This document shows, piece after piece, positions 52,294-61,630 of a stretch of DNA of 64,000 nt (its first letter is position 1; the number at the start of each line of letters is the position of its first letter). Origin of the DNA: Qipengyuania sp. SS22. Its GTDB lineage: Bacteria; Pseudomonadota; Alphaproteobacteria; Sphingomonadales; Sphingomonadaceae. A model generated the notes under the pieces. That model worked only from the letters and a program-made list of their open reading frames with translations, was not told where the DNA came from and did no database searches. The stretch covers positions 558,001-622,000 of the forward strand of contig NZ_CP107048.1 of assembly GCF_025736935.1 (NCBI RefSeq), in the 5' to 3' direction. The position numbers and the translations under genes are program-made.

Positions 52294-52621
52294 CCGTCCG
52301 GCTGGCGGCAGTGCCCGCAGCGGCAAGCGCCAACATTCTCCCTCGAAGCGTAATCAGCTTGCCCGATCTGGGGTGAGTGCGGTTCCTCGCGCCGAGGCTA
52401 GAAACCCACAAGTCGCAATGTTGCGCGTCGCGGTGATCGATCCCGGCACCGCTGTGACATGTTATCAACCAGAACCAACTCCGGCGAACTTTGGGCAGAA
52501 ATCAAAATGTCAATTAAACTTTAGGTCTCTTGTGACTGCCCGCGGGTTTCTCCAACTTGTAACGGATCATCTGGCGGTGGGGCATGGTCTTTTTCGCGAA
52601 GCCGCTCGACAGAACAACGCG
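52294..52621. other. Intergenic region before moaC
   Basis: About 330 bp. An AT-rich stretch (52500-52535) precedes moaC and could hold its promoter; no specific site was identified. The moaC frame is open upstream into this region but that part lacks MoaC features. No other gene is seen. Confidence 0.5.
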
Positions 52622-53143
52622 ATGATGCTCGAACGCCGCCCGACCGCAGCAATCGAGGACCCGCAATTGGCCGATTTATCCCATCTCGATGAACAGGGCC
52701 GTGCGCGCATGGTCGATGTCGGCGACAAGCCCGTCACTGCGCGCCGCGCTACGGCAATGGGCCGGGTGGACTGCGCAGCTGATACGATTGCGCTGGTGAA
52801 GGCGGGCAAGACCCCCAAGGGTAGCGTCATCGCCACCGCGGAACTGGCCGGGGTCATGGCGGCCAAGCGGACCTCCGACCTGATACCGCTATGCCATCCG
52901 CTGCCGCTTTCTCAGGTCGAGGTGACGATCGCGTTTGACGACACGCGGCCCGGCTTTATCGTCGAAGCGGCCGTGCGGACCGAAGGGCGTACGGGAGTAG
53001 AGATGGAAGCGCTGACCGCGGTGTCGGTCGCCTGCCTCACGCTGTTCGATATGCTCAAGGCGGTCGACAAGAACATGACCATCGAAGATATCCGCGTCAC
53101 CGCCAAGGAAGGCGGCCAGTCGGGTAGCTGGCAGAGCGCATGA
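52622..53143 (+). CDS. moaC: Cyclic pyranopterin monophosphate synthase MoaC
   Basis: Second step of molybdenum cofactor synthesis, converting 3',8-cyclo-7,8-dihydro-GTP to cyclic pyranopterin monophosphate. The family motifs [34 protein letters not shown] and [25 protein letters not shown] are all present. About 173 residues from the ATG at 52622 (adjacent ATG at 52625). Overlaps moeA by four bases. Confidence 0.96.
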   Translation: MMLERRPTAAIEDPQLADLSHLDEQGRARMVDVGDKPVTARRATAMGRVDCAADTIALVKAGKTPKGSVIATAELAGVMAAKRTSDLIPLCHPLPLSQVEVTIAFDDTRPGFIVEAAVRTEGRTGVEMEALTAVSVACLTLFDMLKAVDKNMTIEDIRVTAKEGGQSGSWQSA

Positions 53144-54318
53144 TTGCCTTCGACGAGGCGATGGCGCTGCTTGCGGAGCATATCGCTCCGCTCGATGCCG
53201 AGACGATTGCGCTATCCAAAGCTGCGGGACGGACGCTCGCCGCCGATATTACCGCCGCCATCCCGTCGCCGCGCTGCACGATTTCGGCCATGGATGGCTA
53301 TGCGGTGAGGCTGAGCAGTGTCGTCCCTGAAACGCCGATGCGGGTGGTTGGCGAGGCGCGACCCGGTCACGCTCATGCCGGCCGGCTCGAAGCTGGCATG
53401 GCAGTACGGATATTCACCGGGGCGCCACTGCCCGAGGGCGCCGACTGCGTCATCATGCAGGAATACGCCTCGCGCGCGGGGGATGATGTACGGTTTTCCG
53501 CCGGGTTTGGTCCGGCCCGCCACATCCGCCAGCAGGGCAGCGATTTTGCGAAAGGCGATGTCGTCCTTGAACAGGGGACGAGCTGCGATCCCAAAGCGCT
53601 CGTCGCGATCGCGGCGGCAGACAGGGCCGAGATTGCAGCTCATCGCCAACCGAGGGTGGCACTGCTCGCCACCGGCGACGAATTGGTCGAGCCCGGATCG
53701 GCGGAAAGCGCGTCCGACGCCATCCCCGACAGCACCAGCTATGCGCTGGCGGCGTTGGTCGAGCGCGAGGGCGGGGTCGTGACCGCCCGCGAGCGCGGGC
53801 TGGACGATCTGCCGGCGCTCGAACGACAAGCAGGTGCATTGCTGGGCGGTGCGGATCTCGTAGTCGTCACTGGCGGCGCTTCGGTCGGCGAGCGTGACTT
53901 TGCGAAACCTATGTTCGCCCCGCACGGGCTCGAACTGGTGTTCGACAAGGTGGCGATCAAGCCGGGCAAGCCGGTGTGGCTGGGCCGCGCGGGGGGAACG
54001 CTGGTGCTGGGGCTGCCGGGCAATCCCACCTCGGCCATGGTAACCGCGCGGCTGTTCCTCCAGCCGATCCTGGCGCTGCTGCAGGGCGCGAGTACCGCGC
54101 ATCGCTGGCGCACCATGCTGCTGGCAGAAGGCCTGCCCGCGACCGGCGATCGGGAGACTTTCGCACGAGCCGCCTGGGTGAAGGAGGGGCTGCGTCCTCT
54201 CGGCAATCAGGACAGCGGCGTGCAGGGCAGGCTGGCCCGCGCGGACTGGCTGGTCAGATGTCCGCCCGGCCAGGCGGAATTGCCCGCCGGGGCGATGGTG
54301 GAGGCGCTGCCGTTCTAA
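53140..54318 (+). CDS. moeA: Molybdopterin molybdotransferase MoeA
   Basis: Inserts molybdate into adenylated molybdopterin. In 392 residues it shows the MoeA N-terminal part ([30 protein letters not shown]), the MoCF_biosynth signature ([14 protein letters not shown], with GLDDLPAL before it) and the C-terminal [12 protein letters not shown]. It overlaps moaC by four bases (ATGA), forming a moaC-moeA operon. No other moa or mob genes are in the window. Confidence 0.96.
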   Translation: MIAFDEAMALLAEHIAPLDAETIALSKAAGRTLAADITAAIPSPRCTISAMDGYAVRLSSVVPETPMRVVGEARPGHAHAGRLEAGMAVRIFTGAPLPEGADCVIMQEYASRAGDDVRFSAGFGPARHIRQQGSDFAKGDVVLEQGTSCDPKALVAIAAADRAEIAAHRQPRVALLATGDELVEPGSAESASDAIPDSTSYALAALVEREGGVVTARERGLDDLPALERQAGALLGGADLVVVTGGASVGERDFAKPMFAPHGLELVFDKVAIKPGKPVWLGRAGGTLVLGLPGNPTSAMVTARLFLQPILALLQGASTAHRWRTMLLAEGLPATGDRETFARAAWVKEGLRPLGNQDSGVQGRLARADWLVRCPPGQAELPAGAMVEALPF

Positions 54319-54333
54319 GCCAGGGGCGGGCGG

Positions 54334-55845
54334 TCAGTCGCGCGCCCAGAGCGCCAGTGCCTCAGCCTCACCCGAGCGCGTTATCATGCCGCTGCTTCCG
54401 ACGGGTTCATCGCGTCCTTCGGTGAGGAAGGCGATCATATCGCTATCCTCGGCGGGAACGCTGGCCAGCGTGCGCGATCCCGTTGGCGTGCGTGCCACGA
54501 TCACGCCCGAGCTGGGCGCACCCTCGCGGTCGTAATCCACGGTGTAGCTCTCGATCGTGGCGGGACCCGTATAGGCCTTGTCCAGCGGCGGAACGTCCCC
54601 GCGCCGCGCATCGGCTTCGGCCTGGTAGTCGAATGCTTGCGGAAAGGCGGCCCGCGTCGGAGCACCCGAAACGAGGATCGTGTGGTTATGCGTGGCATAG
54701 CCGCCATTGGCGAACAGCAGCCCCTTGTCGCGGGTCCCGCGCAGCTTCTCGACCATCGCGGCGACCGCATGGCTCATGTAATTGCCGATCGGACCGCCTC
54801 CGAAGGTCAATCCGCCGAAAACCGTCGCCGGTTGCTCTACCGACCAGCCAAGCACACGGCGCGCCATCTTCGGCACGCAGGGAAAGCAGCTGTAGAGTTC
54901 AACATGCGCAAGGTCGGCGGCAGTGACGCCGTTCAGCGCCATGGTCCGCTCGATCGAAGTGGCGAGGCTGGGGGAGGCGTCATAGCGGTCGCGGGACAGG
55001 AAGCTGTCGCTTTCATGCGCTGCCGCGCCATAGCCGACATAGACCAGCCGGTTCTCCGCAATCCCGCGTCGCCGCGCTTCGGCCAATGAGGTCACGATGA
55101 ACCCAGCCCCTTGGTTGACCGAAGAGTTCGCGACCTGGAGCTTGGTATAGGGAAAGGCGATCGGGCGGTTGCTGGCGGAAGGCGTGACAACCTCTTCCGC
55201 GCTGACCGGCTTGCGAATCCAGGCGCCTTCGCTCTGCGCCGCGACCTGGCTCATCCCGGCCCAGATCGCCCCGCTTTCCGCCTGTCCTTCGGCGAGCGAC
55301 TGGCCATAAGCCGCCCGTCCGGCGTTCTCGTAAAGCGGATAGACATCGGTCGGCACCACCAGCCCGTAACTTTGCGCATAGCCCTTGCGTACCCGATGGC
55401 TCGCATCGCGCAGGGCATTGGGCTTTGCGCCATCGGCGCGCTTTTTCAGCGCTGCCAACTGGCCCGCAGTGCGCAGCGCCTCGCCGCCGGTCACCGCGCA
55501 AATTGTCGCCTCGCCGCGACCGATGCGATTGGCTGCTTCGTGCAGCAGCAGGATCGGGCTGTCGCCATTGGGCATGGCAGTCTGCATCCGGTGTGCGGGA
55601 TCTACCCCCAGCACCTCGGCCAGCTTGTCGTCGACCGGGTTGAGTTGCGGCCAGGCCAATTGCGCCACTACCGCGAGCGAATCGCATTCCGCCAAGAGGC
55701 CGCCGCCCGCATCCGCATCCGCCCGTCGCAGCGCCTCGGCCATCAGGTGAATGGGGTCGAGCCCATCCCCGGGGGTATCGGGGCGGTCGTTGACCTGTCC
55801 GACACCGACGATGACGGGAATATTCTCGGGATCCTGCTCGGGCAC
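54334..55845 (-). CDS. Thiolase-like acetyl-CoA acetyltransferase
   Basis: A 503-residue thiolase-superfamily protein of the long, SCP2/acetyltransferase-like type. The N-terminus (IPVIVGVGQVNDRP) and VELYSCFPCVPKM, with GLTFGGGPIGNYMSHA and ANGGYATHNHTI near the C-terminus, are typical of this group. The catalytic Cys of classical degradative thiolases is not at the usual N-terminal place (VTGGEALR instead), so it may act as a hydrolase or in acyl-CoA thiolysis by another residue. Probably involved in fatty acid or steroid-like degradation. It converges on moeA. Confidence 0.82.
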   Translation of the reverse strand: MPEQDPENIPVIVGVGQVNDRPDTPGDGLDPIHLMAEALRRADADAGGGLLAECDSLAVVAQLAWPQLNPVDDKLAEVLGVDPAHRMQTAMPNGDSPILLLHEAANRIGRGEATICAVTGGEALRTAGQLAALKKRADGAKPNALRDASHRVRKGYAQSYGLVVPTDVYPLYENAGRAAYGQSLAEGQAESGAIWAGMSQVAAQSEGAWIRKPVSAEEVVTPSASNRPIAFPYTKLQVANSSVNQGAGFIVTSLAEARRRGIAENRLVYVGYGAAAHESDSFLSRDRYDASPSLATSIERTMALNGVTAADLAHVELYSCFPCVPKMARRVLGWSVEQPATVFGGLTFGGGPIGNYMSHAVAAMVEKLRGTRDKGLLFANGGYATHNHTILVSGAPTRAAFPQAFDYQAEADARRGDVPPLDKAYTGPATIESYTVDYDREGAPSSGVIVARTPTGSRTLASVPAEDSDMIAFLTEGRDEPVGSSGMITRSGEAEALALWARD

Positions 55846-56154
55846 GCATGCTCTCCTCTCGCTGTCTTGCCTAGCAAGCGAGTTTCACGCTGCAACCGAA
55901 AGTTAAAACAGAATGGCTCGGATGGCAGGGACCAGGCGAGCACTCGGTTTGCTCCGCCGTTGGAATAACCCGAGTGGAGCAGCCTTAGCATTTGTTCGGA
56001 GCCACAAGCGTATTGGCATCACCATACTGGTCGAGCCCCTCTGCGGAAGGCAGGGGCAAGGCGCGCCTTTCCCTGGCGCGGCCTGTCTTCCCGTGTCCGG
56101 GAGCTAGCTGGCTCCCCAGCGCATGAGGGAAGCCAGCCGAGCGAGCTATCTTGT
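55846..56154. other. Intergenic region between thiolase-like gene and TonB receptor
   Basis: About 310 bp with no gene. It contains the promoter side of the thiolase-like gene and, at 56107-56137, the hairpin listed separately. No repeats or further sites seen. Confidence 0.5.
56107..56137 (-). terminator. Terminator-like hairpin downstream of the TonB receptor
   Basis: GCTGGCTCCC (56107-56116) pairs with GGGAAGCCAGC (56127-56137) with one bulged base, 18 bp after the receptor stop on the minus strand. A T-run is not evident. Confidence 0.5.
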
Positions 56155-59100
56155 TCAGAAGCGGGCGCGAATACCCATTGTCATCGTACGACCGCCATTG
56201 AACTGGTAAGCCTGCGGGAAGTCGAACATCGCAGTACCGTCGCCGAATTTCGAGCTGGTGGTGTTGCGGATATCGGCCTCCTTGGCGCCGCGCAGGAGAT
56301 CGTCACCCTCGAGGAAGATCGACCATAGCCCGCCGAAGTTCTCGAAGTTGTAGGACAGCCTCGCATCCAGCGTTTCGTAGGACGGGACGACCGTGTTGAG
56401 ATTGAACTCGTCGAAGGCTTCGACCGTGGCCGACTGGCTGGTGTAAATGATGCGGCCTTGGAAACCGTTGCGATCGTAGTCGAGCGAAAGGTTGTAGACC
56501 CAGCGGGCCTGATCGCGCAGCGGACGATCAAGGCTGAGCTGGATGATCTCGCCATCGTCCGATCGCGCGGAGACCAGCGTCGGGAAATCGCCATTGGTAT
56601 AGGTTGCGTTGGCGAGCACGCCGAAATCGCTGAGGAAACCGGGCAGGAAGTTGAGCCGCCGAATCAATTCGAACTCGAGCCCCCAGATCTTGCCGCCTTC
56701 GCCGTTCTCGGGCCGATTTACGAGAAACTCGGTGTCCTCGGGCAGAGCGAGCAGATCGGGACGGCTTTCAGCGAGCGGTGCGAATTCCTCGAGGAAGCGT
56801 TCGCGCACCCCGTCATTGCCCACCGCAGTGAAGTTCACATTGGTGAAGTTGTTGCTGATCTTCTTGTAGAAGAAGCCGGCACGCACGAGCCCGGGCGTGT
56901 CGCCGAAGTAGTAGGCGAGGTCGAGATCGATATTATCGGTCGTCGAGGGCTTGAGATCGGGATTGGCCTCGAGGATCGTGACCCGGCCAAAACCGGGACG
57001 CAGGTCGACGCTGAACTGGGTGTTGCGATTCAGCAGCCTGAAGTCGGGGTTCACCGTCGAGCGGAAATAGCCGAGCCGTGCCGCGATGTTCGGGTGCGGA
57101 CGATAGGTGGCAAGGAAGCTCGGCGTCCAGGTATCGACCGTTCCGCCATTATTGGCAAAACGCACAAGCCCTGCCTCGACGAAGGTCTCGCGGTCCTCTG
57201 TGCGGTAGCCCGGCTCATCGAGACGGACCGAGGGTGATGAGATGGTGAAGCCGTTGCGCTTCTCGCGCTCGTAACGCACGCCGGCGATGATCGAGAGGTC
57301 GCCGAACACCAGCTTGGATTCAAGATAGGCGGCCCAATTGTCTTCGGTCGTCTCGGTCGGCACGAGGTAGCCGGAGCCATCCGCGATGGGGTCGAGCTGG
57401 CTGAAATCGGTAAAGGTAAACCGCTCCTCGTCGAGCGCGGTGGCCGGATCGTCCTGCGTATACCCCGGGAGCAGGTCGAAAATGCTGCGTGCGCTGCCTG
57501 CGGACAGATAGGGCAGAGCGAAGGTATCGACACCGATCAGCGATATATCGTCCGCCCCGAGCAGGTTCGGGTCGAACAGCGCCAGGTCACTATCGGCGCC
57601 TGTAATGCGCAGATAGCGTTGGCTGGTGACATTGCGCGGGTTGGTGACGTTGCCAATCGTCCGGCGCTTGCTGGAATCGTACTTACCGCCCAGCTCGACA
57701 TATTCGAGAAACGTCAGCGGTGTGTTGTAACGGGCCTGGAACTCGCCGATGTAGGATTCCGACGGGCTGTCGATCGGATTGATGATTGCCGAAAACAGAT
57801 TGTACTGGCCAGGATCCCCCAGCAGCGCGAACCCACCGGCGGTGAGCGAGGGCAGGGGCAGGCCGTTGGGTCCCGCAACGAAACCGCCATTCACCACCCG
57901 CTCGGTCTGCGCCGCATCGTCGTCGGGCGCAGTTTCCAGCGTTGCCGGATCGATCAGTTCCTCGAGATTGGCGAAACTGTTGCCCACCAGCGTGATGGCA
58001 GTGTTGCTGCCTTCCTGGCGGGCCTTCGAATAGCCCAGCTTGTATTCGAACTCCCAGCGACCGATGTCGGTATCGCCGCGGAAGCTGATCGTGTCGGAGG
58101 TGAACGTCTGGTCGGTCGAGCGAAAGGCAATGCTCGGGCGCAGCGCGCGCAACGTGGTGCGGCGGCGTACTTCACCGTCAAGTTCGGCGATCGGCATGTC
58201 GAGATTTGAGGTCAGGAAACCGATGGCCGTCCGAGAATCGCTACCCTCGCTCTTGCGGACGTTGCGCTGGAGGTCGAGCCGCAGCCGCGTGTGGCTGGCG
58301 ATGTCCCACGCCAGATTGAGCGACCCGACGTAGGTCTCTTCGGCCCGCTCGCGCCGCAGGTAGTTGGTGGTGGTGATGAGTTGCTGGTCGAGCGCGGGGT
58401 CGAACGGAAATTCGAAGCTCGCCGGGACGAGGAAAATGGAAGTGTAGCCCGCGGGTAGAACCGGGGGTACCGAGTCGAGGATCGAGACGTCGTAGTTCAG
58501 CCGGTCGGTATTGCGGTACTGGAGCGTAGCGGCGATGCCGAAGCTGGGGGTGAGTTCCTTGGCGATGGTCCCGTTGATCTGGTATTCTTCGCCGAAGTCG
58601 CGATCGAAATTGGTCTCCCCCTCGATGCTCGCATTGAAAGCGAACTCGCCGTAGTCGAGGCCCGACTTGGTCTCGATTTCGACCAGCCCGCCCGATCCGG
58701 TCGCCTCGTGGCTGGGCAGCAACGATTTATGGACTGTGACCTGCGAGATGTTGTCGGCAAGGAAACCGCTCAGGTCGATCGTCCGCTCGTAACCCGTTCC
58801 CTGCAGGTCGAGCCCGTTAAGCTGCACATTGATCGCTTCGGAACTGAAGCCGCGTACCGTGATGCGCGACCCTTCGCCAGTGTCGGCGTCGCGGCCGAAA
58901 GCTATGCCGGGCACGCGGCGCAGGGCTTCGGACACGGTTTCGGCCGGAAAGCCGCCGAGCAGGTCCGATGCAACCACGGTTGAGTTGTTGTCGGCGTTCT
59001 TCTGCTGGTTAAGCGCGACCTGGATGGCGCTGCGGTAGCCCTGCACGACGATCTCGTCATTGGAGGAGGCAACGCTCACGTCGCCGACATTGCGGGTGCC

Positions 59101-59685
59101 CGGTGCGACCGAGACTGTAGCTACTTGCGGCACTTGGCCGAGATACTCGACCACAACTGTTTGCACCCCCTGCGGCGCGGCAGGAAAATTGTAGTGGCCG
59201 CGGTCATCGGTCACCGCGCGCAGCGGTGTGCCTGCGATCCGCACGTTCGCTCCGGGGAGGACCGAGCCGGTAGCGGCATTGCGAACGATCCCGCTCAACG
59301 GTGCCGTCGCGACCATCGTCGAAGGTGCCGCATCTCCATTGCGCTCCGCTTGCGTTCGGCTGGCACCGACTGCGCGCAGCGTAAGGACATTGCCTTCGGT
59401 TACATCGAAGGTGAGGCCCGATCCGCGCAGTATCTGACGCAATGCGGCGGCGGGCGTCATGGCGCCCCTGACGGCCTGCCCCTTCCGGTTTTCGACGAGT
59501 TGGGGAGGGTATAGCAGGTCCTTGTCGGTCGCAGCGGCAAACGCGCGCAGTGATTTCGACAGTTCTTGCGTCGGAATATCGAATTCCACCTGCCGCTCCT
59601 GCGCGTGGAGTGGCGCGACAATGGCAATTTGGGCGGCGCCCACCAGCAAGGCTGCCTGCAGGCTCGTCGAAATTCCGGTATTCAT
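56155..59685 (-). CDS. TonB-dependent receptor with STN signalling domain
   Basis: An outer-membrane transporter of 1176 residues. Order: signal peptide (to about residue 29), STN domain (residues about 50-105, FDIPTQELSKSLRAFAAATDKDLLYPP), a carboxypeptidase-like regulatory domain (LSGIVRNAATGSVLPGANVRI, about 130-200), a TonB box-containing linker, a plug (SEALRRVPGIAFGRD, VRGFSSEAINVQLNG, GSGGLVEIETKSGLDYG) and a 22-strand barrel ending in Phe. The STN domain shows that it transduces substrate binding to FecR. It lies downstream of fecR in the same direction. Substrate unknown (siderophore, glycan or peptide). Confidence 0.95.
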   Translation of the reverse strand: MNTGISTSLQAALLVGAAQIAIVAPLHAQERQVEFDIPTQELSKSLRAFAAATDKDLLYPPQLVENRKGQAVRGAMTPAAALRQILRGSGLTFDVTEGNVLTLRAVGASRTQAERNGDAAPSTMVATAPLSGIVRNAATGSVLPGANVRIAGTPLRAVTDDRGHYNFPAAPQGVQTVVVEYLGQVPQVATVSVAPGTRNVGDVSVASSNDEIVVQGYRSAIQVALNQQKNADNNSTVVASDLLGGFPAETVSEALRRVPGIAFGRDADTGEGSRITVRGFSSEAINVQLNGLDLQGTGYERTIDLSGFLADNISQVTVHKSLLPSHEATGSGGLVEIETKSGLDYGEFAFNASIEGETNFDRDFGEEYQINGTIAKELTPSFGIAATLQYRNTDRLNYDVSILDSVPPVLPAGYTSIFLVPASFEFPFDPALDQQLITTTNYLRRERAEETYVGSLNLAWDIASHTRLRLDLQRNVRKSEGSDSRTAIGFLTSNLDMPIAELDGEVRRRTTLRALRPSIAFRSTDQTFTSDTISFRGDTDIGRWEFEYKLGYSKARQEGSNTAITLVGNSFANLEELIDPATLETAPDDDAAQTERVVNGGFVAGPNGLPLPSLTAGGFALLGDPGQYNLFSAIINPIDSPSESYIGEFQARYNTPLTFLEYVELGGKYDSSKRRTIGNVTNPRNVTSQRYLRITGADSDLALFDPNLLGADDISLIGVDTFALPYLSAGSARSIFDLLPGYTQDDPATALDEERFTFTDFSQLDPIADGSGYLVPTETTEDNWAAYLESKLVFGDLSIIAGVRYEREKRNGFTISSPSVRLDEPGYRTEDRETFVEAGLVRFANNGGTVDTWTPSFLATYRPHPNIAARLGYFRSTVNPDFRLLNRNTQFSVDLRPGFGRVTILEANPDLKPSTTDNIDLDLAYYFGDTPGLVRAGFFYKKISNNFTNVNFTAVGNDGVRERFLEEFAPLAESRPDLLALPEDTEFLVNRPENGEGGKIWGLEFELIRRLNFLPGFLSDFGVLANATYTNGDFPTLVSARSDDGEIIQLSLDRPLRDQARWVYNLSLDYDRNGFQGRIIYTSQSATVEAFDEFNLNTVVPSYETLDARLSYNFENFGGLWSIFLEGDDLLRGAKEADIRNTTSSKFGDGTAMFDFPQAYQFNGGRTMTMGIRARF

Positions 59686-59831
59686 TGTTTTCCCCTTTAA
59701 GCGCGACCGCCCCGACCCGGTTGCCCGGGTTTCATGGGGCGTAAGACGCGCAGGGCCCGCACTCCCTCAAGGAAAGTTGCGTCTGCGAACCAAAAAGATG
59801 TCGATGAATGCGCCTGCGAGGTGCGCTGCGG

Positions 59832-60905
59832 CTATTTATTCCAGCGAAGAAACAAGCGGTTCCGTTCACTGTCTGCAACCGCTGTGACAGGAAATGCGGC
59901 CTGAAGATTATCGGAAAACCCATCGGCCGACCCAGCGCGAAAGCTGCCGCTGATACGCATCTCGGCTAGGCTGGCGTCGCCGAGCACGATCTTGCGCGCC
60001 GAGTAGCGATTGACCTCGGCTACCACGCGCGACAGCGGATCGTTGTCGAACACCAGCCGCCCGTCACGCCAGCTGGTGGCGATCTGCGTATCGATCACGT
60101 CCTTCGTGCCGGTCCGATTGTCGGCCAGCACGATTTGCTCTCCGGCCACGAGCCTCTCCAGCGTAACTTCCTCGGCGCCCCCGAGGAAGCGGCCCTCGAC
60201 CGCGCGGCCCACGTCGATGACGCCTTCGACCAGCGTGACGCGCACGGCGTCGCCTTCCATCCGAACCGCGAATTCGGTCCCCACCGCGCGAACCAGCTTG
60301 TCGTCTGCCATGACGACGAAGGGGCGTTCGGGATCCTTCTCGACGTCGAAGAAGGCTTCTCCCTTGAGCAGAACAAGTTCGCGGCGATCGTCCGAATAAT
60401 TCACCTGCATGAGGGAATCGGTGTTGAGCTCCGCGGTCGATCCGTCAGGCAGGCTGATGGTCGAGCGTTGCCCGGTTTCGGTACGATAAATCGTTACCGC
60501 AGGGGCAGCGGCGATGCGCTCTGCATCGGGCGGCACGCTGCCAGTCGTGCCGTCACGCGATACCAAGCCCAGGACTGTCACCGAGATCAGGAGTGCGCAC
60601 AGGCTCGCGGCGATCGCGGTGATCCGTCCCCAGCCATCCCGTGTCTCGGGCTGCATCGCCGTGAGCGCGTCGTTGCGCATGGCAAGAATATCGGGGTCGG
60701 AGGAGGCATCACCGATCTCGTCCCACATGCTCTGGCACTCGCGGAACGCGCTCACATTGTCAGGCGACTGGCGTAACCACTGGCGAAACCGACGCTTGGT
60801 CGCCGAACCGCTCTCTTCGGACTGCAGACGCGCAAACCATTCGGCCGCCTGATCGAAAGCGGTCGAAGGCAACTGGGCCGTACCGGACTGATTGTCGCCG
60901 CTCAT
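59832..60905 (-). CDS. fecR: FecR-family anti-sigma transducer
   Basis: A 357-residue inner-membrane FecR protein. The N-terminal cytoplasmic DUF4880-like part (FDQAAEWFARLQSEESGSATKRRFRQWL) binds the sigma factor, one membrane helix (ITAIAASLCALLISVTVLGLV) spans the membrane, and the periplasmic FecR domain (VTIYRTETGQRSTISLPDGSTAELNTDS) and the C-terminal STN-like domain receive the signal from the receptor. It overlaps fecI by four bases. Confidence 0.93.
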   Translation of the reverse strand: MSGDNQSGTAQLPSTAFDQAAEWFARLQSEESGSATKRRFRQWLRQSPDNVSAFRECQSMWDEIGDASSDPDILAMRNDALTAMQPETRDGWGRITAIAASLCALLISVTVLGLVSRDGTTGSVPPDAERIAAAPAVTIYRTETGQRSTISLPDGSTAELNTDSLMQVNYSDDRRELVLLKGEAFFDVEKDPERPFVVMADDKLVRAVGTEFAVRMEGDAVRVTLVEGVIDVGRAVEGRFLGGAEEVTLERLVAGEQIVLADNRTGTKDVIDTQIATSWRDGRLVFDNDPLSRVVAEVNRYSARKIVLGDASLAEMRISGSFRAGSADGFSDNLQAAFPVTAVADSERNRLFLRWNK

Positions 60906-61450
60906 GGGTGTTTTCCCAGCCTTTTTGCGACGTGTTTGATCGCCTGCATCATATACTTTTCGACTGAACTGACCGAAACACCCAAGTGCTGGGCAATCTC
61001 GCGATACTTCATACCTTCGTAGCGATGAAGCAAAAATACAAATCGCACGCGTTCTGGTAGTTCCGCCAGCGCGTCCTTCAGCTTTGCAACCTGTTGTTTG
61101 GCCAGTAAGACGCGCTCCGGTGTAATTGCCTCAAAGGAATCGCCATTTTCTTCGGCAAATCGGCCACTGGCCGATTTGCGCACGATGTCGCGGCGCGCGC
61201 GATCGCGAAGCAAATTGGCTGCAACCTGGAAGACGTAGGCCTCCGGCTCCTCCATCCGAAACTCGTTTGATCGCGCCAGCAAGCGTGTGAAGACCTCCTG
61301 CACGAGATCGTCCACATCGCCCTTCTCGAACACGCGTTTGCCGAAATAGCGTTCAAGCGGCGCGCGGAAGCGCGCGTAGAGATCGGCTTCGATCGTCCGG
61401 CGACTGTCGTCTTGTGATGCCGCGTGGCCGTCAGGCTTGTTGCTTGCCAA
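60902..61450 (-). CDS. fecI: FecI-like ECF sigma factor
   Basis: A 182-residue extracytoplasmic-function sigma factor. Region 2 (DVDDLVQEVFTRLLARSNEF, with AYVFQVAANLLRDRARR) and region 4 (ALAELPERVRFVFLLHRYEGMKYREIAQHLGVSVSSVEKYM) are clear. It transcribes the receptor operon on a periplasmic signal; FecR adjoins it and the STN receptor follows, a complete FecI-FecR-receptor circuit. It is divergent from the M16 peptidase gene. Confidence 0.93.
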   Translation of the reverse strand: MASNKPDGHAASQDDSRRTIEADLYARFRAPLERYFGKRVFEKGDVDDLVQEVFTRLLARSNEFRMEEPEAYVFQVAANLLRDRARRDIVRKSASGRFAEENGDSFEAITPERVLLAKQQVAKLKDALAELPERVRFVFLLHRYEGMKYREIAQHLGVSVSSVEKYMMQAIKHVAKRLGKHP

Positions 61451-61630
61451 GATGCGTTCCCGTTCTTCGCGCTCAGCGGCGCGTCCCTCGCGCGTGTATG
61501 GGGCTCGGCACCGGGCCAGGGCAAGCTAGCAAAATTCGTTGAGGTGTCCGCGCCGGGATGCGTCTTCCCGGACAAGAGTGTTACACGAACGGGCCGTTTC
61601 CGGCGGTCTTCGAATAGCGAGGAACCTGCA